From Bellilinea sp. (lineage in GTDB: Bacteria; Chloroflexota; Anaerolineae; Anaerolineales; Anaerolineaceae), in the NCBI GenBank assembly GCA_026003615.1, contig BPHQ01000001.1, positions 1,054,001 to 1,118,000 of the forward strand: DNA of 64,000 bases. The letters are read 5' to 3'. Both the position numbers and the translations under genes were made by a program. The notes beneath the pieces are model-generated. The model made no database searches and had not been told where the DNA came from. It saw only the letters and a list, made by a program, of their open reading frames with translations. Shown piece after piece: positions 35,001-44,463 of this stretch; positions within the stretch are counted from its first letter, which is position 1, and every line of letters starts with the position of its first letter.

Positions 35001-35909
35001 CTCTGCCAGCCAGAGCCACGCCAACCAGATAAGATTGGTAACCAGCAGATGTAAAATTTGCATCCATACCGGCGCCAATAAGATCACATTTAATACTCCC
35101 AAAAAAAGTTGGAGGGCATAGACAGCACTAAGTGCGTAAGTTGCCTGATACATCCTTTTTGAAGGAAACTTACGGCGGAAGAAGAGGGCGGCACCAATCG
35201 TATAAACCCCAACCAATGCCGCTATTGCCGGATGAAACACCCGCAATCGAATCAAAATGTTCGCCGTGGGGTCAAAATCTTGACGAAAACCTTCAACCAA
35301 CGATGATGACGGATAGAGGGTATCTCCCAGAGCAGTAACCGCGCCGCTCGCCCCTAAAACCATCATTCCAATCAGTCCAATCCCAATCACAAAACTCCAC
35401 CGACCCCGATTGAAATTTATGCTGATCGTTGAATCTTCAACGCTCCACCGAGCAGTCAGAAAAATCGCTGCTACCAAAAGGAAGGTGTTGATCAGGTGAA
35501 CCATCATGACCAATGCTCGGTGAATTGAGTCGTTTTGCCCGGTCAACTCATTCAGCACTAAGACAGCCCCAATCAGTGCTTCAATGATCGTGAAAATGCC
35601 GACAGCCAGTGCCGATATTCGCACCAAATGACCTTTTGGAAAAATTCGAAATGCCGATAAAACAACAACCACCGCAAAAACCAAGACCAGCCCACTCGAA
35701 ATTCGATGGGTAAATTCGATGATTGTTTCCAACGCCGGAGCGCGGGGAATGACCTCCCCATTACACAATGGCCAGTGAGCCCCACAACCCGCTCCAGAGC
35801 CGGTTGCCCGCACAAATGCCCCCCACAGAATTACCAGAATGTTATAAACAAGAACTACCCAAACAAAATTTCGAAATGACTGAACGGACTTAAACAGGTG
35901 GGTTTTCAT
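34917..35909 (-). CDS. ctaA: Haem A synthase (CtaA/Cox15)
   Basis: A 330-aa membrane protein with about eight helices and paired conserved His (Glu-x-x-His-Arg in helix 2, a second His, Phe-His-Pro, and Leu-His-Leu near the end). It oxidises haem O to haem A for aa3-type oxidases, implying that the genome can make a terminal oxidase although none is encoded here. Its C-terminal tail (about 28 residues) is coded opposite the KDSR-like gene. Confidence 0.92.
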   Translation of the reverse strand: MKTHLFKSVQSFRNFVWVVLVYNILVILWGAFVRATGSGAGCGAHWPLCNGEVIPRAPALETIIEFTHRISSGLVLVFAVVVVLSAFRIFPKGHLVRISALAVGIFTIIEALIGAVLVLNELTGQNDSIHRALVMMVHLINTFLLVAAIFLTARWSVEDSTISINFNRGRWSFVIGIGLIGMMVLGASGAVTALGDTLYPSSSLVEGFRQDFDPTANILIRLRVFHPAIAALVGVYTIGAALFFRRKFPSKRMYQATYALSAVYALQLFLGVLNVILLAPVWMQILHLLVTNLIWLAWLWLAELFFNGRFALQGRGDHTIHQSIRQPLAE

Positions 35910-36086
35910 ATTCTACTTCCTTCTTGGACTGTATTTTAATGGGCTGCTTCTTTATTGTATAGCCCGTGGAAGGGGATAAACTTAAGACAAAAGACCATTG
36001 CAAAAGTGCTTAAGACCACTGGTAGAAGGGATAGGGTATGTTATACTCTTTATGCCCCAAAATTCATTCATTCAAAAGGAGCGTAT

Positions 36087-37013
36087 ATGAAAAAAGATTT
36101 TCTTGCGGTTTCTGACTACTCACCGGCAGAACTACAAGGAATGCTTGATCTGGCAATCCGCCTCAAAAAAGAATGGCAATCGGGCGGAAATCAGCCTCTC
36201 CTCAAAAATAAAGTGCTCGGGATGATCTTCCAAAAACCCAGTTTACGCACAAGGGTTAGTTTTGATATGGCCATGCGACATCTTGGTGGGGATGCCTTGT
36301 ACCTATCTCCCAATGAAATTGGATTAGGGCAGCGCGAATCGATTGCGGATGTTGCCCGGGTCATGTCTGGTTATGTGGATGCCATTATGGCAAGAGTGTT
36401 CGCTCACGACCATGTGCTGGAACTGGCAAAATGGTCCAGCATTCCGGTCATCAACGGCCTGAGCGATTACAACCACCCCTGTCAGGCGATGGCAGATGCA
36501 CTCACCATTCAGGAAGAATTTGGCTCGCTCAAAGGTTTAAATGTGGCTTTTATTGGAGATGGAAATAATGTTGCCGTCTCCTTAATGCATATTTGCGCCA
36601 AACTGGGAGCAAATTTCACCATCGCCAGCCCGGAGGGATACGACATTGTCCCCAAAGCCATTGAACTGGCCAAACAGTTTGCCGCCGAAAGCGGCAGCCG
36701 GCTGACCTTTTTACGTGATCCACATCAAGCGGTAAAAGATGCTCACGTCATTTATACCGACACCTGGACCAGCATGGGACAGGAAGCCGAATCCAAGAAA
36801 CGGGAAGCGGTTTTTCCTCCCTATCAGGTCAACCAAAACCTTATCTCGGAAGCCCGGCCCGATGTTATCGTCATGCACTGTCTGCCGGCTCATCGCGGGC
36901 AAGAAATTACAGACGAAGTGGCCGATGGACCTCATTCTCGTCTGTTTCCTCAGGCGCACAACCGCCTGCATGCGCAAAAAGCCATTCTGGTTGAATTGCT
37001 GGTGGAAAAATAA
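36087..37013 (+). CDS. argF: Ornithine carbamoyltransferase
   Basis: Converts ornithine and carbamoyl-phosphate to citrulline (or the reverse). 308 aa from the ATG at 36087, which has AAAAGGA at 6 nt. A longer frame to 35955 adds 44 residues unlike the family and is rejected. Carbamoyl-phosphate motif Ser-x-Arg-Thr-Arg, His-Pro-Cys-Gln, and His-Cys-Leu-Pro-Ala are intact. A TATACT element (36042-36047) precedes it. Co-transcribed with rocD (12 nt). Confidence 0.95.
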   Translation: MKKDFLAVSDYSPAELQGMLDLAIRLKKEWQSGGNQPLLKNKVLGMIFQKPSLRTRVSFDMAMRHLGGDALYLSPNEIGLGQRESIADVARVMSGYVDAIMARVFAHDHVLELAKWSSIPVINGLSDYNHPCQAMADALTIQEEFGSLKGLNVAFIGDGNNVAVSLMHICAKLGANFTIASPEGYDIVPKAIELAKQFAAESGSRLTFLRDPHQAVKDAHVIYTDTWTSMGQEAESKKREAVFPPYQVNQNLISEARPDVIVMHCLPAHRGQEITDEVADGPHSRLFPQAHNRLHAQKAILVELLVEK

Positions 37014-37025
37014 TTGGGTGAATCT

Positions 37026-38243
37026 ATGGTAACCAAAGAGCATCTGACCAAAGAACTGATCGAGCTGGAAGAGAAATTTGGAGCCCACAATTATCACCCA
37101 TTGGATGTAGTCATCAATCACGCTGAAGGGGTTTGGGTTTGGGATGTAGAGGGCAATCGTTACCTCGATTGTTTGAGCGCTTACTCTGCCCTTAATCAAG
37201 GTCATGTTCATCCTCGAATTTTACGCGCCCTCATCGAGCAAGCCCAAAAAGTGACCCTCACCTCGCGCGCTTTCCGCAATGACCAGTTGCCACTTTTCTA
37301 CAAAGAGCTCTCCGAATTTACCGGTTACGATATGTCTTTGCCAATGAACAGCGGTGCGGAGGCCGTTGAAACAGCACTCAAACTTGCTCGTAAATGGGCT
37401 TACCAGGTTAAAGGAGTGCCTCGCTATCAGGCAGAGATCATTGTAGCAGAGGGCAACTTTCACGGTCGTACCATTTCTATCATTTCCTGTTCTACCGAAC
37501 CCCTCTATAAAAACGATTTTGGACCATTCACTCCCGGTTTTATAACCGTTCCCTACGGCGACGCTCAAGCACTGGCTAATGCAATCACCCCCAATACTGC
37601 TGCCGTCTTGATAGAACCGATTCAGGGAGAAGGGGGGGTCATCATCCCGCCAGCCGGTTATCTCAAGGAAGTAGCACAAATTTGTCGTGAAAATCAGGTA
37701 CTTTTTATTGCCGATGAAATTCAAACCGGGCTTGGGCGCACCGGCAAATTGTTTGCATGCGATCATGAAGATGTCCGACCGGACATGATCATCATCGGCA
37801 AGGCTCTCTCGGGTGGATTTTATCCCGTATCCGCGGTATTGGCAGATAAGCCGATCATGGGTTTATATCAGCCCGGCGAACATGGCTCGACCTTTGGTGG
37901 TAATCCGCTTGCCTGTGCCGTAGCTCGTGAGGCTTTGAAAGTAATTGTGGATGAAAATTTGATCGAAAATGCTCGACAAATGGGCGAATACTTCCTCGAA
38001 CGACTGGAGGAAATTCCTTCTCCCCATGTTCGAGAAGTGCGCGGACGTGGTTTGCTGATTGGCGTTGAACTCAAATCCGAAACTGGCGGCGCTCGCCGGT
38101 TTTGCGAGGCTTTACAGAAGAAAGGCATTCTCGCCAAAGAAACCCATCAGCATATCATTCGATTTGCACCCCCGCTAATAATTACTCGCCAGGAGATTGA
38201 TTGGGCAATTCCGCGCATTTACGATGTGCTGACAATGCCTTGA
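37026..38243 (+). CDS. rocD: Ornithine aminotransferase
   Basis: PLP-dependent class-III aminotransferase that converts ornithine + 2-oxoglutarate to glutamate-5-semialdehyde. 405 aa, with PLP Lys in Ile-Gly-Lys-Ala-Leu-Ser-Gly-Gly and a Phe-His-Gly-Arg-Thr motif. The ATG at 37026 is preferred to a TTG 12 nt upstream. Sharing an operon with argF, it points to ornithine-centred nitrogen metabolism. A closely related acetylornithine aminotransferase role cannot be fully excluded. Confidence 0.9.
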   Translation: MVTKEHLTKELIELEEKFGAHNYHPLDVVINHAEGVWVWDVEGNRYLDCLSAYSALNQGHVHPRILRALIEQAQKVTLTSRAFRNDQLPLFYKELSEFTGYDMSLPMNSGAEAVETALKLARKWAYQVKGVPRYQAEIIVAEGNFHGRTISIISCSTEPLYKNDFGPFTPGFITVPYGDAQALANAITPNTAAVLIEPIQGEGGVIIPPAGYLKEVAQICRENQVLFIADEIQTGLGRTGKLFACDHEDVRPDMIIIGKALSGGFYPVSAVLADKPIMGLYQPGEHGSTFGGNPLACAVAREALKVIVDENLIENARQMGEYFLERLEEIPSPHVREVRGRGLLIGVELKSETGGARRFCEALQKKGILAKETHQHIIRFAPPLIITRQEIDWAIPRIYDVLTMP

Positions 38244-38271
38244 TCAAGGGTAATTCCAATTCGGGTTCTCG

Positions 38272-38305
38272 GCACCGGTGTTTTCACACCGGTGCTGATT
38301 TTTAA
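38272..38305 (+). terminator. Rho-independent terminator of argF-rocD
   Basis: A perfect 10-bp GC-rich stem (38272-38281 with 38286-38295), 4-nt loop, then TGATTTTTAA. It lies 28 nt past the rocD stop. Confidence 0.9.
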
Positions 38306-38380
38306 TTCCGGCGCCCCAGTCCTCACTGACCCAATGATTTGGTACAATGGAGATAGAAAAAAATAACCTCTCCGAGGTGA

Positions 38381-39844
38381 ATGATGAATTTTCGCAGGAC
38401 GAAAATCGTTGCTACCATAGGACCGGCAAGCGAAAATGAAGAAACGCTCCGTCAATTAATAGAATCTGGTATTGATGTAGCCCGCTTGAATTTTTCTCAC
38501 GGCACCCACGAGGAACACTTCGAAAAAATTCGCCTGATTCGAAAACTTTCCGAGGAATTAAATAAGCCGGTATCCATCTTACAAGATTTACAAGGACCAA
38601 AATTGAGGGTGGGTAAATTGCCAGCAGAGGGAATCTCCCTAAGAGCTGGCGATGAAGTGGTATTAGCTCAGATAACCAGCACAGACTCACTTGGAGATTT
38701 TCCAGATTCAACCGTACTAATCCCGCTGGATGTTCCCAATTTGGCGCGTGGAGTTGTGTCAGGTAATCGTATCCTCCTCGACGATGGCAATCTCGAATTT
38801 GAGGTCACGGAAGTGCAAGGGGATGCTGTGTTTGCCAAAGTCATCTTAGGGGGGACATTATATTCAAATAAAGGAGTCAATTTACCCGGAGCCGCTTTGG
38901 GGATCCCCCCTTTCACTGAAAAGGATCGCCAGGATCTTGAATTCGGCTTGAAAAACGGTGTAGATTGGGTCGCCATCAGTTTTGTTCACCGCGCGGCGGA
39001 TATCGAGGAAGTTCGCAACGCAATGCGGGAAATCCTCCCCAGCCGGGCAAACACCCCCATCATCGCCAAACTGGAACGCCCCGAGGCAATTGCCAACCTG
39101 CATGAGATTATTCACGCGGCGGATGCTGTCATGGTCGCCCGTGGAGATTTGGGCGTAGAAACCTCTCCCTCAACCGTGCCCATCATCCAAAAGAGGATTA
39201 TTGACATGGCGAATCGCCATGCAAAACCGGTCATCACCGCCACTCAGATGCTCGATTCGATGATTCGCAACCCGCGACCAACTCGCGCCGAGGCATCCGA
39301 CGTCGCCAATGCCATTTTTGACGGTACTGATGCGGTAATGCTGTCTGGCGAAACCGCCAGTGGCGCGTATCCCATCGAAGCCGTCAAAGTAATGGCAAAT
39401 ATCATTTGCGAAGCCGAAGCCAACGCTGCTGAATATGCCCACTATGCTAGCCGTCCAGCTGAAGCCCCTCAGGATGACGCGCTGGCGATCACACGTGCTG
39501 CCAAAGAGCTGGCTCATGACCGTAATGTGGTGGCAATTGCTGTCTTCACCCAAACCGGCAAAACTGCCCTGCTAATGTCAAAATCTCGCCCCAATGTCCC
39601 AATTTTTGCGTTTACCCCTGAAGAGCAAACTTACAACCGCATGGGGCTTTACTGGGGGGTGGTCCCATTTTTGGTACCCTTTGCTTCAACCGTTGAAGCC
39701 ATGATCGCCAGTGTTGAAGCGGCTTTGGTTTCCTCAACCTCCATCCGTAGCGGTGATCAAGTTGTCGTTATCAGCGGATTTCCGGTTGGAGCCATGCGAC
39801 CGCCCAACTTCGCACTTCTTTATACCGTTGGAGAATGGACTTAG
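38381..39844 (+). CDS. pyk: Pyruvate kinase
   Basis: Glycolytic PEP + ADP to pyruvate + ATP. 487 aa: TIM barrel plus inserted B domain and C-terminal domain. Conserved N-terminal Thr-Lys-Ile-Val-Ala-Thr-Ile-Gly-Pro-Ala, Asn-Phe-Ser-His-Gly, Ala-Arg-Gly-Asp-Leu-Gly-Val-Glu, and the Thr-Gln-Met-Leu-Asp-Ser-Met stretch. Two adjacent ATGs follow a GAGGTGA site. Upstream of the sulfurtransferase by 9 nt. Confidence 0.97.
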   Translation: MMNFRRTKIVATIGPASENEETLRQLIESGIDVARLNFSHGTHEEHFEKIRLIRKLSEELNKPVSILQDLQGPKLRVGKLPAEGISLRAGDEVVLAQITSTDSLGDFPDSTVLIPLDVPNLARGVVSGNRILLDDGNLEFEVTEVQGDAVFAKVILGGTLYSNKGVNLPGAALGIPPFTEKDRQDLEFGLKNGVDWVAISFVHRAADIEEVRNAMREILPSRANTPIIAKLERPEAIANLHEIIHAADAVMVARGDLGVETSPSTVPIIQKRIIDMANRHAKPVITATQMLDSMIRNPRPTRAEASDVANAIFDGTDAVMLSGETASGAYPIEAVKVMANIICEAEANAAEYAHYASRPAEAPQDDALAITRAAKELAHDRNVVAIAVFTQTGKTALLMSKSRPNVPIFAFTPEEQTYNRMGLYWGVVPFLVPFASTVEAMIASVEAALVSSTSIRSGDQVVVISGFPVGAMRPPNFALLYTVGEWT

Positions 39845-39853
39845 GGAGAGATT

Positions 39854-40702
39854 ATGGCTTCCTATACGAATTTGATCGAAGTTGAAGATTTACTGTCTCA
39901 CCTCGATGATCCTCAGTGGACCATTGTGGATTGCCGTTTTGATCTGACTAATCCAAATTGGGGATTTGAAGATTATCAACTCGGCCACATCCCCGGCTCT
40001 GTCTATGCACACCTAGACCACGATCTTTCTGCTCCTCCCTCACCCGAAACCGGTCGGCATCCGCTGCCTTCCCCCTCTGAATTTTCAATTACCCTGGAGC
40101 GTCTCGGCGTTAGCAACAACTCCCAAGTGGTCGCCCTTGACACCAGCGGTGGTTCTTTTGCAGCACGCTTATGGTGGATGTTGAAGTGGCTCGGTCACAA
40201 CTCGGTCGCTGTTCTCAATGGCGGTTGGAATGCATGGAAATCAGCCGGCTTTTTCATTGCTCAGGGAATTGAAAACAAGCCTCGCGGTAAATTCGTTCCC
40301 AATCCTCAAATTGGCAAATTTATTACAACGCCAGAAATGGTCGAATTGATCCGAAACCCTGCCTTCAAGGTGATTGATGCCCGCGCTCCTGAACGCTACC
40401 GCGGGGAAATCGAACCGCTTGACCCCGTTGCAGGTCATATACCCGGCAGTATCAACCGCTTTCACGAAAAGAACTTAGCCCGTGCTGGAAGACTTAAGCC
40501 CCCTGAGATTTTACGAAAAGAGTTCGAAGAGATTTTAGCTGGAACGCCTCCCAGTCAAGTTATTGTTTATTGCGGATCGGGGGTTACTTCCTGCCATCAT
40601 CTTTTAGCGATGGAATACGCCGGCATACAGGGTGCAAAATTGTATGCCGGCTCGTGGAGTGAATGGATTCGTGACCCTGACCGCCCAATCGAATTGGGTT
40701 GA
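39854..40702 (+). CDS. Two-domain sulfurtransferase (rhodanese / 3-mercaptopyruvate type)
   Basis: A 282-aa tandem rhodanese. The active loop in the C-terminal domain reads Cys-Gly-Ser-Gly-Val-Thr-Ser, which resembles the 3-mercaptopyruvate sulfurtransferase type (Cys-Gly-Ser-Gly-Val-Thr) more than thiosulfate rhodanese. It transfers sulfane sulfur to cyanide or thiols. Co-directional with pyk. Confidence 0.9.
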   Translation: MASYTNLIEVEDLLSHLDDPQWTIVDCRFDLTNPNWGFEDYQLGHIPGSVYAHLDHDLSAPPSPETGRHPLPSPSEFSITLERLGVSNNSQVVALDTSGGSFAARLWWMLKWLGHNSVAVLNGGWNAWKSAGFFIAQGIENKPRGKFVPNPQIGKFITTPEMVELIRNPAFKVIDARAPERYRGEIEPLDPVAGHIPGSINRFHEKNLARAGRLKPPEILRKEFEEILAGTPPSQVIVYCGSGVTSCHHLLAMEYAGIQGAKLYAGSWSEWIRDPDRPIELG

Positions 40703-40712
40703 TAGGCCAACG

Positions 40713-41759
40713 CTAAAACTTCATTTGCTCCATGATTTGATCAAGGGACTCTCGGCTGGGACGTAGTTTCTCCGTTGGAAGACGGTTGAGGGGAGTATCT
40801 GGTAGATTATACATATCAAAAATGGTGGAAGCATCCGGGTTAACATATAAAATTCCGGTCAACAACCAGTTGTTTTGCTCCGCTTCGTAGAGGACACGCA
40901 AGGCTTCAAAAATATTCGTTGGGTCATAATCCCGCTCAAGTTTCTTGAGAACAATCGTAGCACCGTCATGAAGAGTGACTTCTCGCGTGCTGCCTTCCTC
41001 GAAATCTTCAACGGTGATTTCTTCGCGCGCCGGGACATAGGTAATATCATGAAGCGCAATCTCGTGTTCTTTCCCCCAGGTATAGGAGTGGAATGAGTCT
41101 TCTTTGTTATGGAAGGTAACACACGGACTGATAATATCAATGACCGCAATTCCCCTATGACTGAAAGCCGCCTTGAAGATCTCCTTAACTTGTTTAGGAT
41201 CGCCAGCAAATGAACGGGCAACAAATGAAGCCCGGCTGACCAGTGCTTCCATACAAATATCTACGGGGAAGTATTTATTAACTCCCTGTCGCTTCAATTC
41301 CAATCCCACCTCTGCCGTGGCTGAAAACTGCCCTTTGGTCAAACCGTAAACCCCATTGTTTTCGACAACATATACCATTGGCAGGTTTCGTCGCATCACA
41401 TGCTTGAACTGTCCCATACCAATGCTGGCCGTATCGCCATCACCGCTGATTCCAATGCCCTTGAGGGTATGATCGGCAAACAACGCGCCTAATGCCAGCG
41501 AAGGCATCCGACCATGTAAACCATTAAAACCAAACGAGCGGTTGAGAAAATAGGTCGGACTTTTACTGGAGCAGCCTATACCGCTAAACTTGACCACATT
41601 TTCCGGCACAACATTCAATTCATACAATGCCGCAATGATCTGATTCGAGATGGAATTGTGACCACAACCAGCACATAAAGTGCTGTTATGTCCCTTATAG
41701 TCTGCGCGGCTCAAGCCAGCCAGATTTACCTGCGTTCTTGGAGTAGCCTGAGTAGTCAT
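40713..41759 (-). CDS. korB: 2-Oxoacid:ferredoxin oxidoreductase, beta subunit
   Basis: TPP-binding subunit of a 2-oxoacid:ferredoxin oxidoreductase. 348 aa; Cys-Ala-Gly-Cys-Gly-His at the N-terminus, TPP motif Gly-Asp-Gly-Asp-Thr-Ala, and a later Asn-Asn-Gly-Val-Tyr-Gly-Leu-Thr-Lys-Gly-Gln typical of KorB. It pairs with the adjacent alpha subunit (3 nt apart). Substrate (2-oxoglutarate, pyruvate or 2-oxoisovalerate) not fixed by sequence. Confidence 0.94.
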   Translation of the reverse strand: MTTQATPRTQVNLAGLSRADYKGHNSTLCAGCGHNSISNQIIAALYELNVVPENVVKFSGIGCSSKSPTYFLNRSFGFNGLHGRMPSLALGALFADHTLKGIGISGDGDTASIGMGQFKHVMRRNLPMVYVVENNGVYGLTKGQFSATAEVGLELKRQGVNKYFPVDICMEALVSRASFVARSFAGDPKQVKEIFKAAFSHRGIAVIDIISPCVTFHNKEDSFHSYTWGKEHEIALHDITYVPAREEITVEDFEEGSTREVTLHDGATIVLKKLERDYDPTNIFEALRVLYEAEQNNWLLTGILYVNPDASTIFDMYNLPDTPLNRLPTEKLRPSRESLDQIMEQMKF

Positions 41760-41762
41760 GAT

Positions 41763-43610
41763 TTATTTACCCTCCATTAACAAAATCCGTTCCTTAATCC
41801 AATTCGCCGTGATTGGCATACCATCAATGTGAGACACTTGTCGTAACCTGGAACCGCACTCGGAAAAATTCATGGTCAACAATTGCTTCAATTGACCATC
41901 CCGATTCAGTTCTACCACATAGGTGCGGTCGTATTCGTGCAAAAAGCCACACACCTCATCTCGGAAAGGCAACGATCGAATTCGCATATAATCTGTCGGG
42001 AAGCCGGCCTCAGCCAACAGGTCGCGAGCCTCTTGGATTGCCGGATCGGTAGAGCCAAATCCAACAATTGCAAATTTTGCACCTTCCAACCGCTCGATTA
42101 CCGGCTCGGGTAACAGGTGAAGATTATTGTGGATTTTTTTCCTCAGCCGATTTAAACCACGTTCCCAAACGTCCGGGTCCTCGCTATAACGGGTCATCTC
42201 GTCATGACCGGTGCCGCGTGCAAAATAAGCACTGGCAGGGTGACGATTACCGGGCACCGTCCTGTAAGGGATTCCATCCCCATCTACGTCCAGGTATCGC
42301 CCCCACTTACCATCCAGCTTTTCCAGAATTTTTTGTAAATCCTCTTCCCAAAGCACCTTCCCACGATCCATTGGCTGGTCAGGGTAATCAAAACGGGGCG
42401 AGATATGATAATTCATCCCAAGATCGAGGTCCGTCAGGATCAGCACCGGTGTTTGTAAACGCTCCGCAATATCAAAAGACTTCCATCCAAATTCGAAGCA
42501 TTCCTTAACATTGCCCGGCAAGAGGATTACGTATTCGGTGTCCCCATGACTGATGAAATTTACGAAGGTCAAATCCCCCTGAGCAGTCCGGGTAGGCAAA
42601 CCGGTTGATGGACCAACCCTTTGTACGTCCCAAACAACCACCGGCACCTCGGCAAAATATGCCAGCCCCAAATATTCCGCCATCAGTGAAATTCCCGGCC
42701 CAGAAGTTGAAGTCATGGCACGTAACCCGGCCCAACCGGCACCAACCGCCATACCGATGGCAGCAATTTCATCTTCAGCTTGAATGACGACTGAGGTTGC
42801 CTTGCCAGTATCTGGATCTGTCCTGAGGGAAGGCAGGTATTCCATGACCGACTCAGCCAGACTGGAAGCAGGCGTGATGGGATACCATGCCGTCAATTGA
42901 ACCCCGCCATAGATCGCGCCCAAGGCTGAAGCAACATTGCCTTCCGTGATGATATACCCTTCAAGGGGAGGCATGGGTTCAACGTAATAGGGATCACACT
43001 TGACTAAATTTTCTTTTGCCCAATTCGCTGCGGCCAAAATCACCTGCCAGTTCGAGTCGACCGCCTTTTTCTTTCCCTTAAAATGGGCATCCAACACCTG
43101 ATAAACTACATCCAGGTCAATTCCCAACATTTGGGCAACCACCCCAACATACACCATGTTTGCCATGTAATCGCGTAAATTTTGGGGTGCATCGGCTTCT
43201 TTTACTAACCGCTTTACCGGCATTGGATAAAGCACAACATCATCTCTTTCAATATCCAGCTTAAAGTCATCTGGATAGAAAAGCACACCACCCGGTACAA
43301 GGAATTTCATCTCGGTAGCGAGAGTAGCCGGATTCATTGCCACAACCAAATGATCCATTTCAACTCGTGCAAGGTAGCCCTTTTTACTTAATCGAATGGA
43401 ATACCATGTTGGCAGACCTTGAATATTGGATGGAAAAATGTTTTTACCATTAACCGGTATTCCCATTCGAAACAAAGATTTTAAGAGAATCGTATTTGCT
43501 GTGGCCGATCCCGAACCGTTGACTGTACTAAATGTGATACAAAAGTCGTTAACAATTCGATCGCCCACCGTACCATTATCTCTAACTGAAGCAGGCAGTA
43601 ATTGAGACAT
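41763..43610 (-). CDS. korA: 2-Oxoacid:ferredoxin oxidoreductase, fused gamma-alpha subunit
   Basis: A 615-aa protein with an N-terminal gamma (CoA-binding) domain, then pyrimidine-binding and alpha domains. The fused form is standard for KorA in many bacteria. It would accept the substrate oxoacid and pass electrons to ferredoxin. The ATG at 43610 is used because AAAGGAG lies just before it; the ORF extends 12 codons further without support. Downstream of a GntR-type gene by 37 nt. Confidence 0.94.
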   Translation of the reverse strand: MSQLLPASVRDNGTVGDRIVNDFCITFSTVNGSGSATANTILLKSLFRMGIPVNGKNIFPSNIQGLPTWYSIRLSKKGYLARVEMDHLVVAMNPATLATEMKFLVPGGVLFYPDDFKLDIERDDVVLYPMPVKRLVKEADAPQNLRDYMANMVYVGVVAQMLGIDLDVVYQVLDAHFKGKKKAVDSNWQVILAAANWAKENLVKCDPYYVEPMPPLEGYIITEGNVASALGAIYGGVQLTAWYPITPASSLAESVMEYLPSLRTDPDTGKATSVVIQAEDEIAAIGMAVGAGWAGLRAMTSTSGPGISLMAEYLGLAYFAEVPVVVWDVQRVGPSTGLPTRTAQGDLTFVNFISHGDTEYVILLPGNVKECFEFGWKSFDIAERLQTPVLILTDLDLGMNYHISPRFDYPDQPMDRGKVLWEEDLQKILEKLDGKWGRYLDVDGDGIPYRTVPGNRHPASAYFARGTGHDEMTRYSEDPDVWERGLNRLRKKIHNNLHLLPEPVIERLEGAKFAIVGFGSTDPAIQEARDLLAEAGFPTDYMRIRSLPFRDEVCGFLHEYDRTYVVELNRDGQLKQLLTMNFSECGSRLRQVSHIDGMPITANWIKERILLMEGK

Positions 43611-43647
43611 AAATTCTCCTTTTTCGAATGTGATTCTTTTCCGCAAT

Positions 43648-44340
43648 TTATTCGAAGGTTTGAAAGGATGGTTTTTTGGAGCGTTGGTAAATCAAATCCA
43701 TATGTTCAACTAAGGCGATATAGCCCTCGTCAAAATTTTGCTTGCAAATGGATTCGACCATTTTTTCGTGGTATTGCCAAACCCGTTCCAAATAAGCAAA
43801 GTCGGTGTAAACATCCAATCCAACTGCTTCATAGACCTCCCAATAAGCCTCAAGGATTCCCTGCACAAAAGGATTTTCCAATCGTTTGAATATAGTCAAA
43901 TGAAGTAAACGGTGTTCTTGATGAGGAATTTGGGGAGGACTGGCGGTCAACTTTTCTTTGGCACGTTGAATTAAAGACTTCAACTGTTGATGGTCTTCGC
44001 TATTCAGTAATCCAACAGCCTCATACCAATAAGAAGTCTCAACATGAGTCCGTAAGTCGGCAAACTCCAAAAATGTATCTGAATTCTGAGAGAGTGAAAA
44101 ATACAAGCTTTGAAGTACTGCCGGTTTGAATTGAAACGGCAGCAATCGAATTCCTGTTCGTGGACGTACCTCCACCAGTCCCATCACCCGAGCCACTTCT
44201 AATTGTTCGCGCAATGTAGCGATACTGATGCCCAACTCCTGACTTAGCTGGGAGAGGGAAGGTATGCGCTCACCTACTTTTACCTTACCGCAAGACAGGT
44301 AGTGCATTAATTCCGATAGTTGAAAAGAATGATTTTGCAT
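43648..44340 (-). CDS. GntR/FadR-family transcriptional regulator
   Basis: A 230-aa regulator with an N-terminal winged helix (about 5-68; Pro-Ser-Leu-Ser-Gln-Leu-Ser-Gln-Glu-Leu-Gly-Ile-Ser) and a C-terminal helical FCD-like ligand domain. FCD regulators usually bind carboxylic acids. It heads an operon with korA-korB and may sense an oxoacid or related metabolite. No ribosome site precedes its ATG; a palindrome lies just upstream. Confidence 0.88.
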   Translation of the reverse strand: MQNHSFQLSELMHYLSCGKVKVGERIPSLSQLSQELGISIATLREQLEVARVMGLVEVRPRTGIRLLPFQFKPAVLQSLYFSLSQNSDTFLEFADLRTHVETSYWYEAVGLLNSEDHQQLKSLIQRAKEKLTASPPQIPHQEHRLLHLTIFKRLENPFVQGILEAYWEVYEAVGLDVYTDFAYLERVWQYHEKMVESICKQNFDEGYIALVEHMDLIYQRSKKPSFQTFE

Positions 44341-44342
44341 GG

Positions 44343-44381
44343 GGATTAATATAATAAAACTGATTAATCAGATGATTTAAT
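44343..44381 (-). promoter_or_regulatory. Palindrome and -10 upstream of the GntR-korAB operon
   Basis: A perfect 12-bp palindrome (44360-44371) lies among GATTAAT-like repeats. A minus-strand TATTAT at 44351-44356 lies about 10 nt from the ATG at 44340. A good candidate operator for the GntR regulator. The remaining 44382-44463 shows only a small AT-rich hairpin. Confidence 0.5.
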
Positions 44382-44463
44382 CGTTTCCAGTATATCATTA
44401 CATCACCGCTAAAACAAGAATGATTTTTGTAATCGAATTTTTCGATAAAAAGAATAACCCCGC

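Noticed and set aside
35955-36086. 44-residue N-terminal extension of ArgF
   Set aside because: Unlike the OTC family, runs through a TATACT element, and a strong ribosome site precedes the ATG at 36087.
44382-44463. Terminator after the BtuF-like gene
   Set aside because: Only a weak AT-rich hairpin without a T run on the minus strand; not supported.
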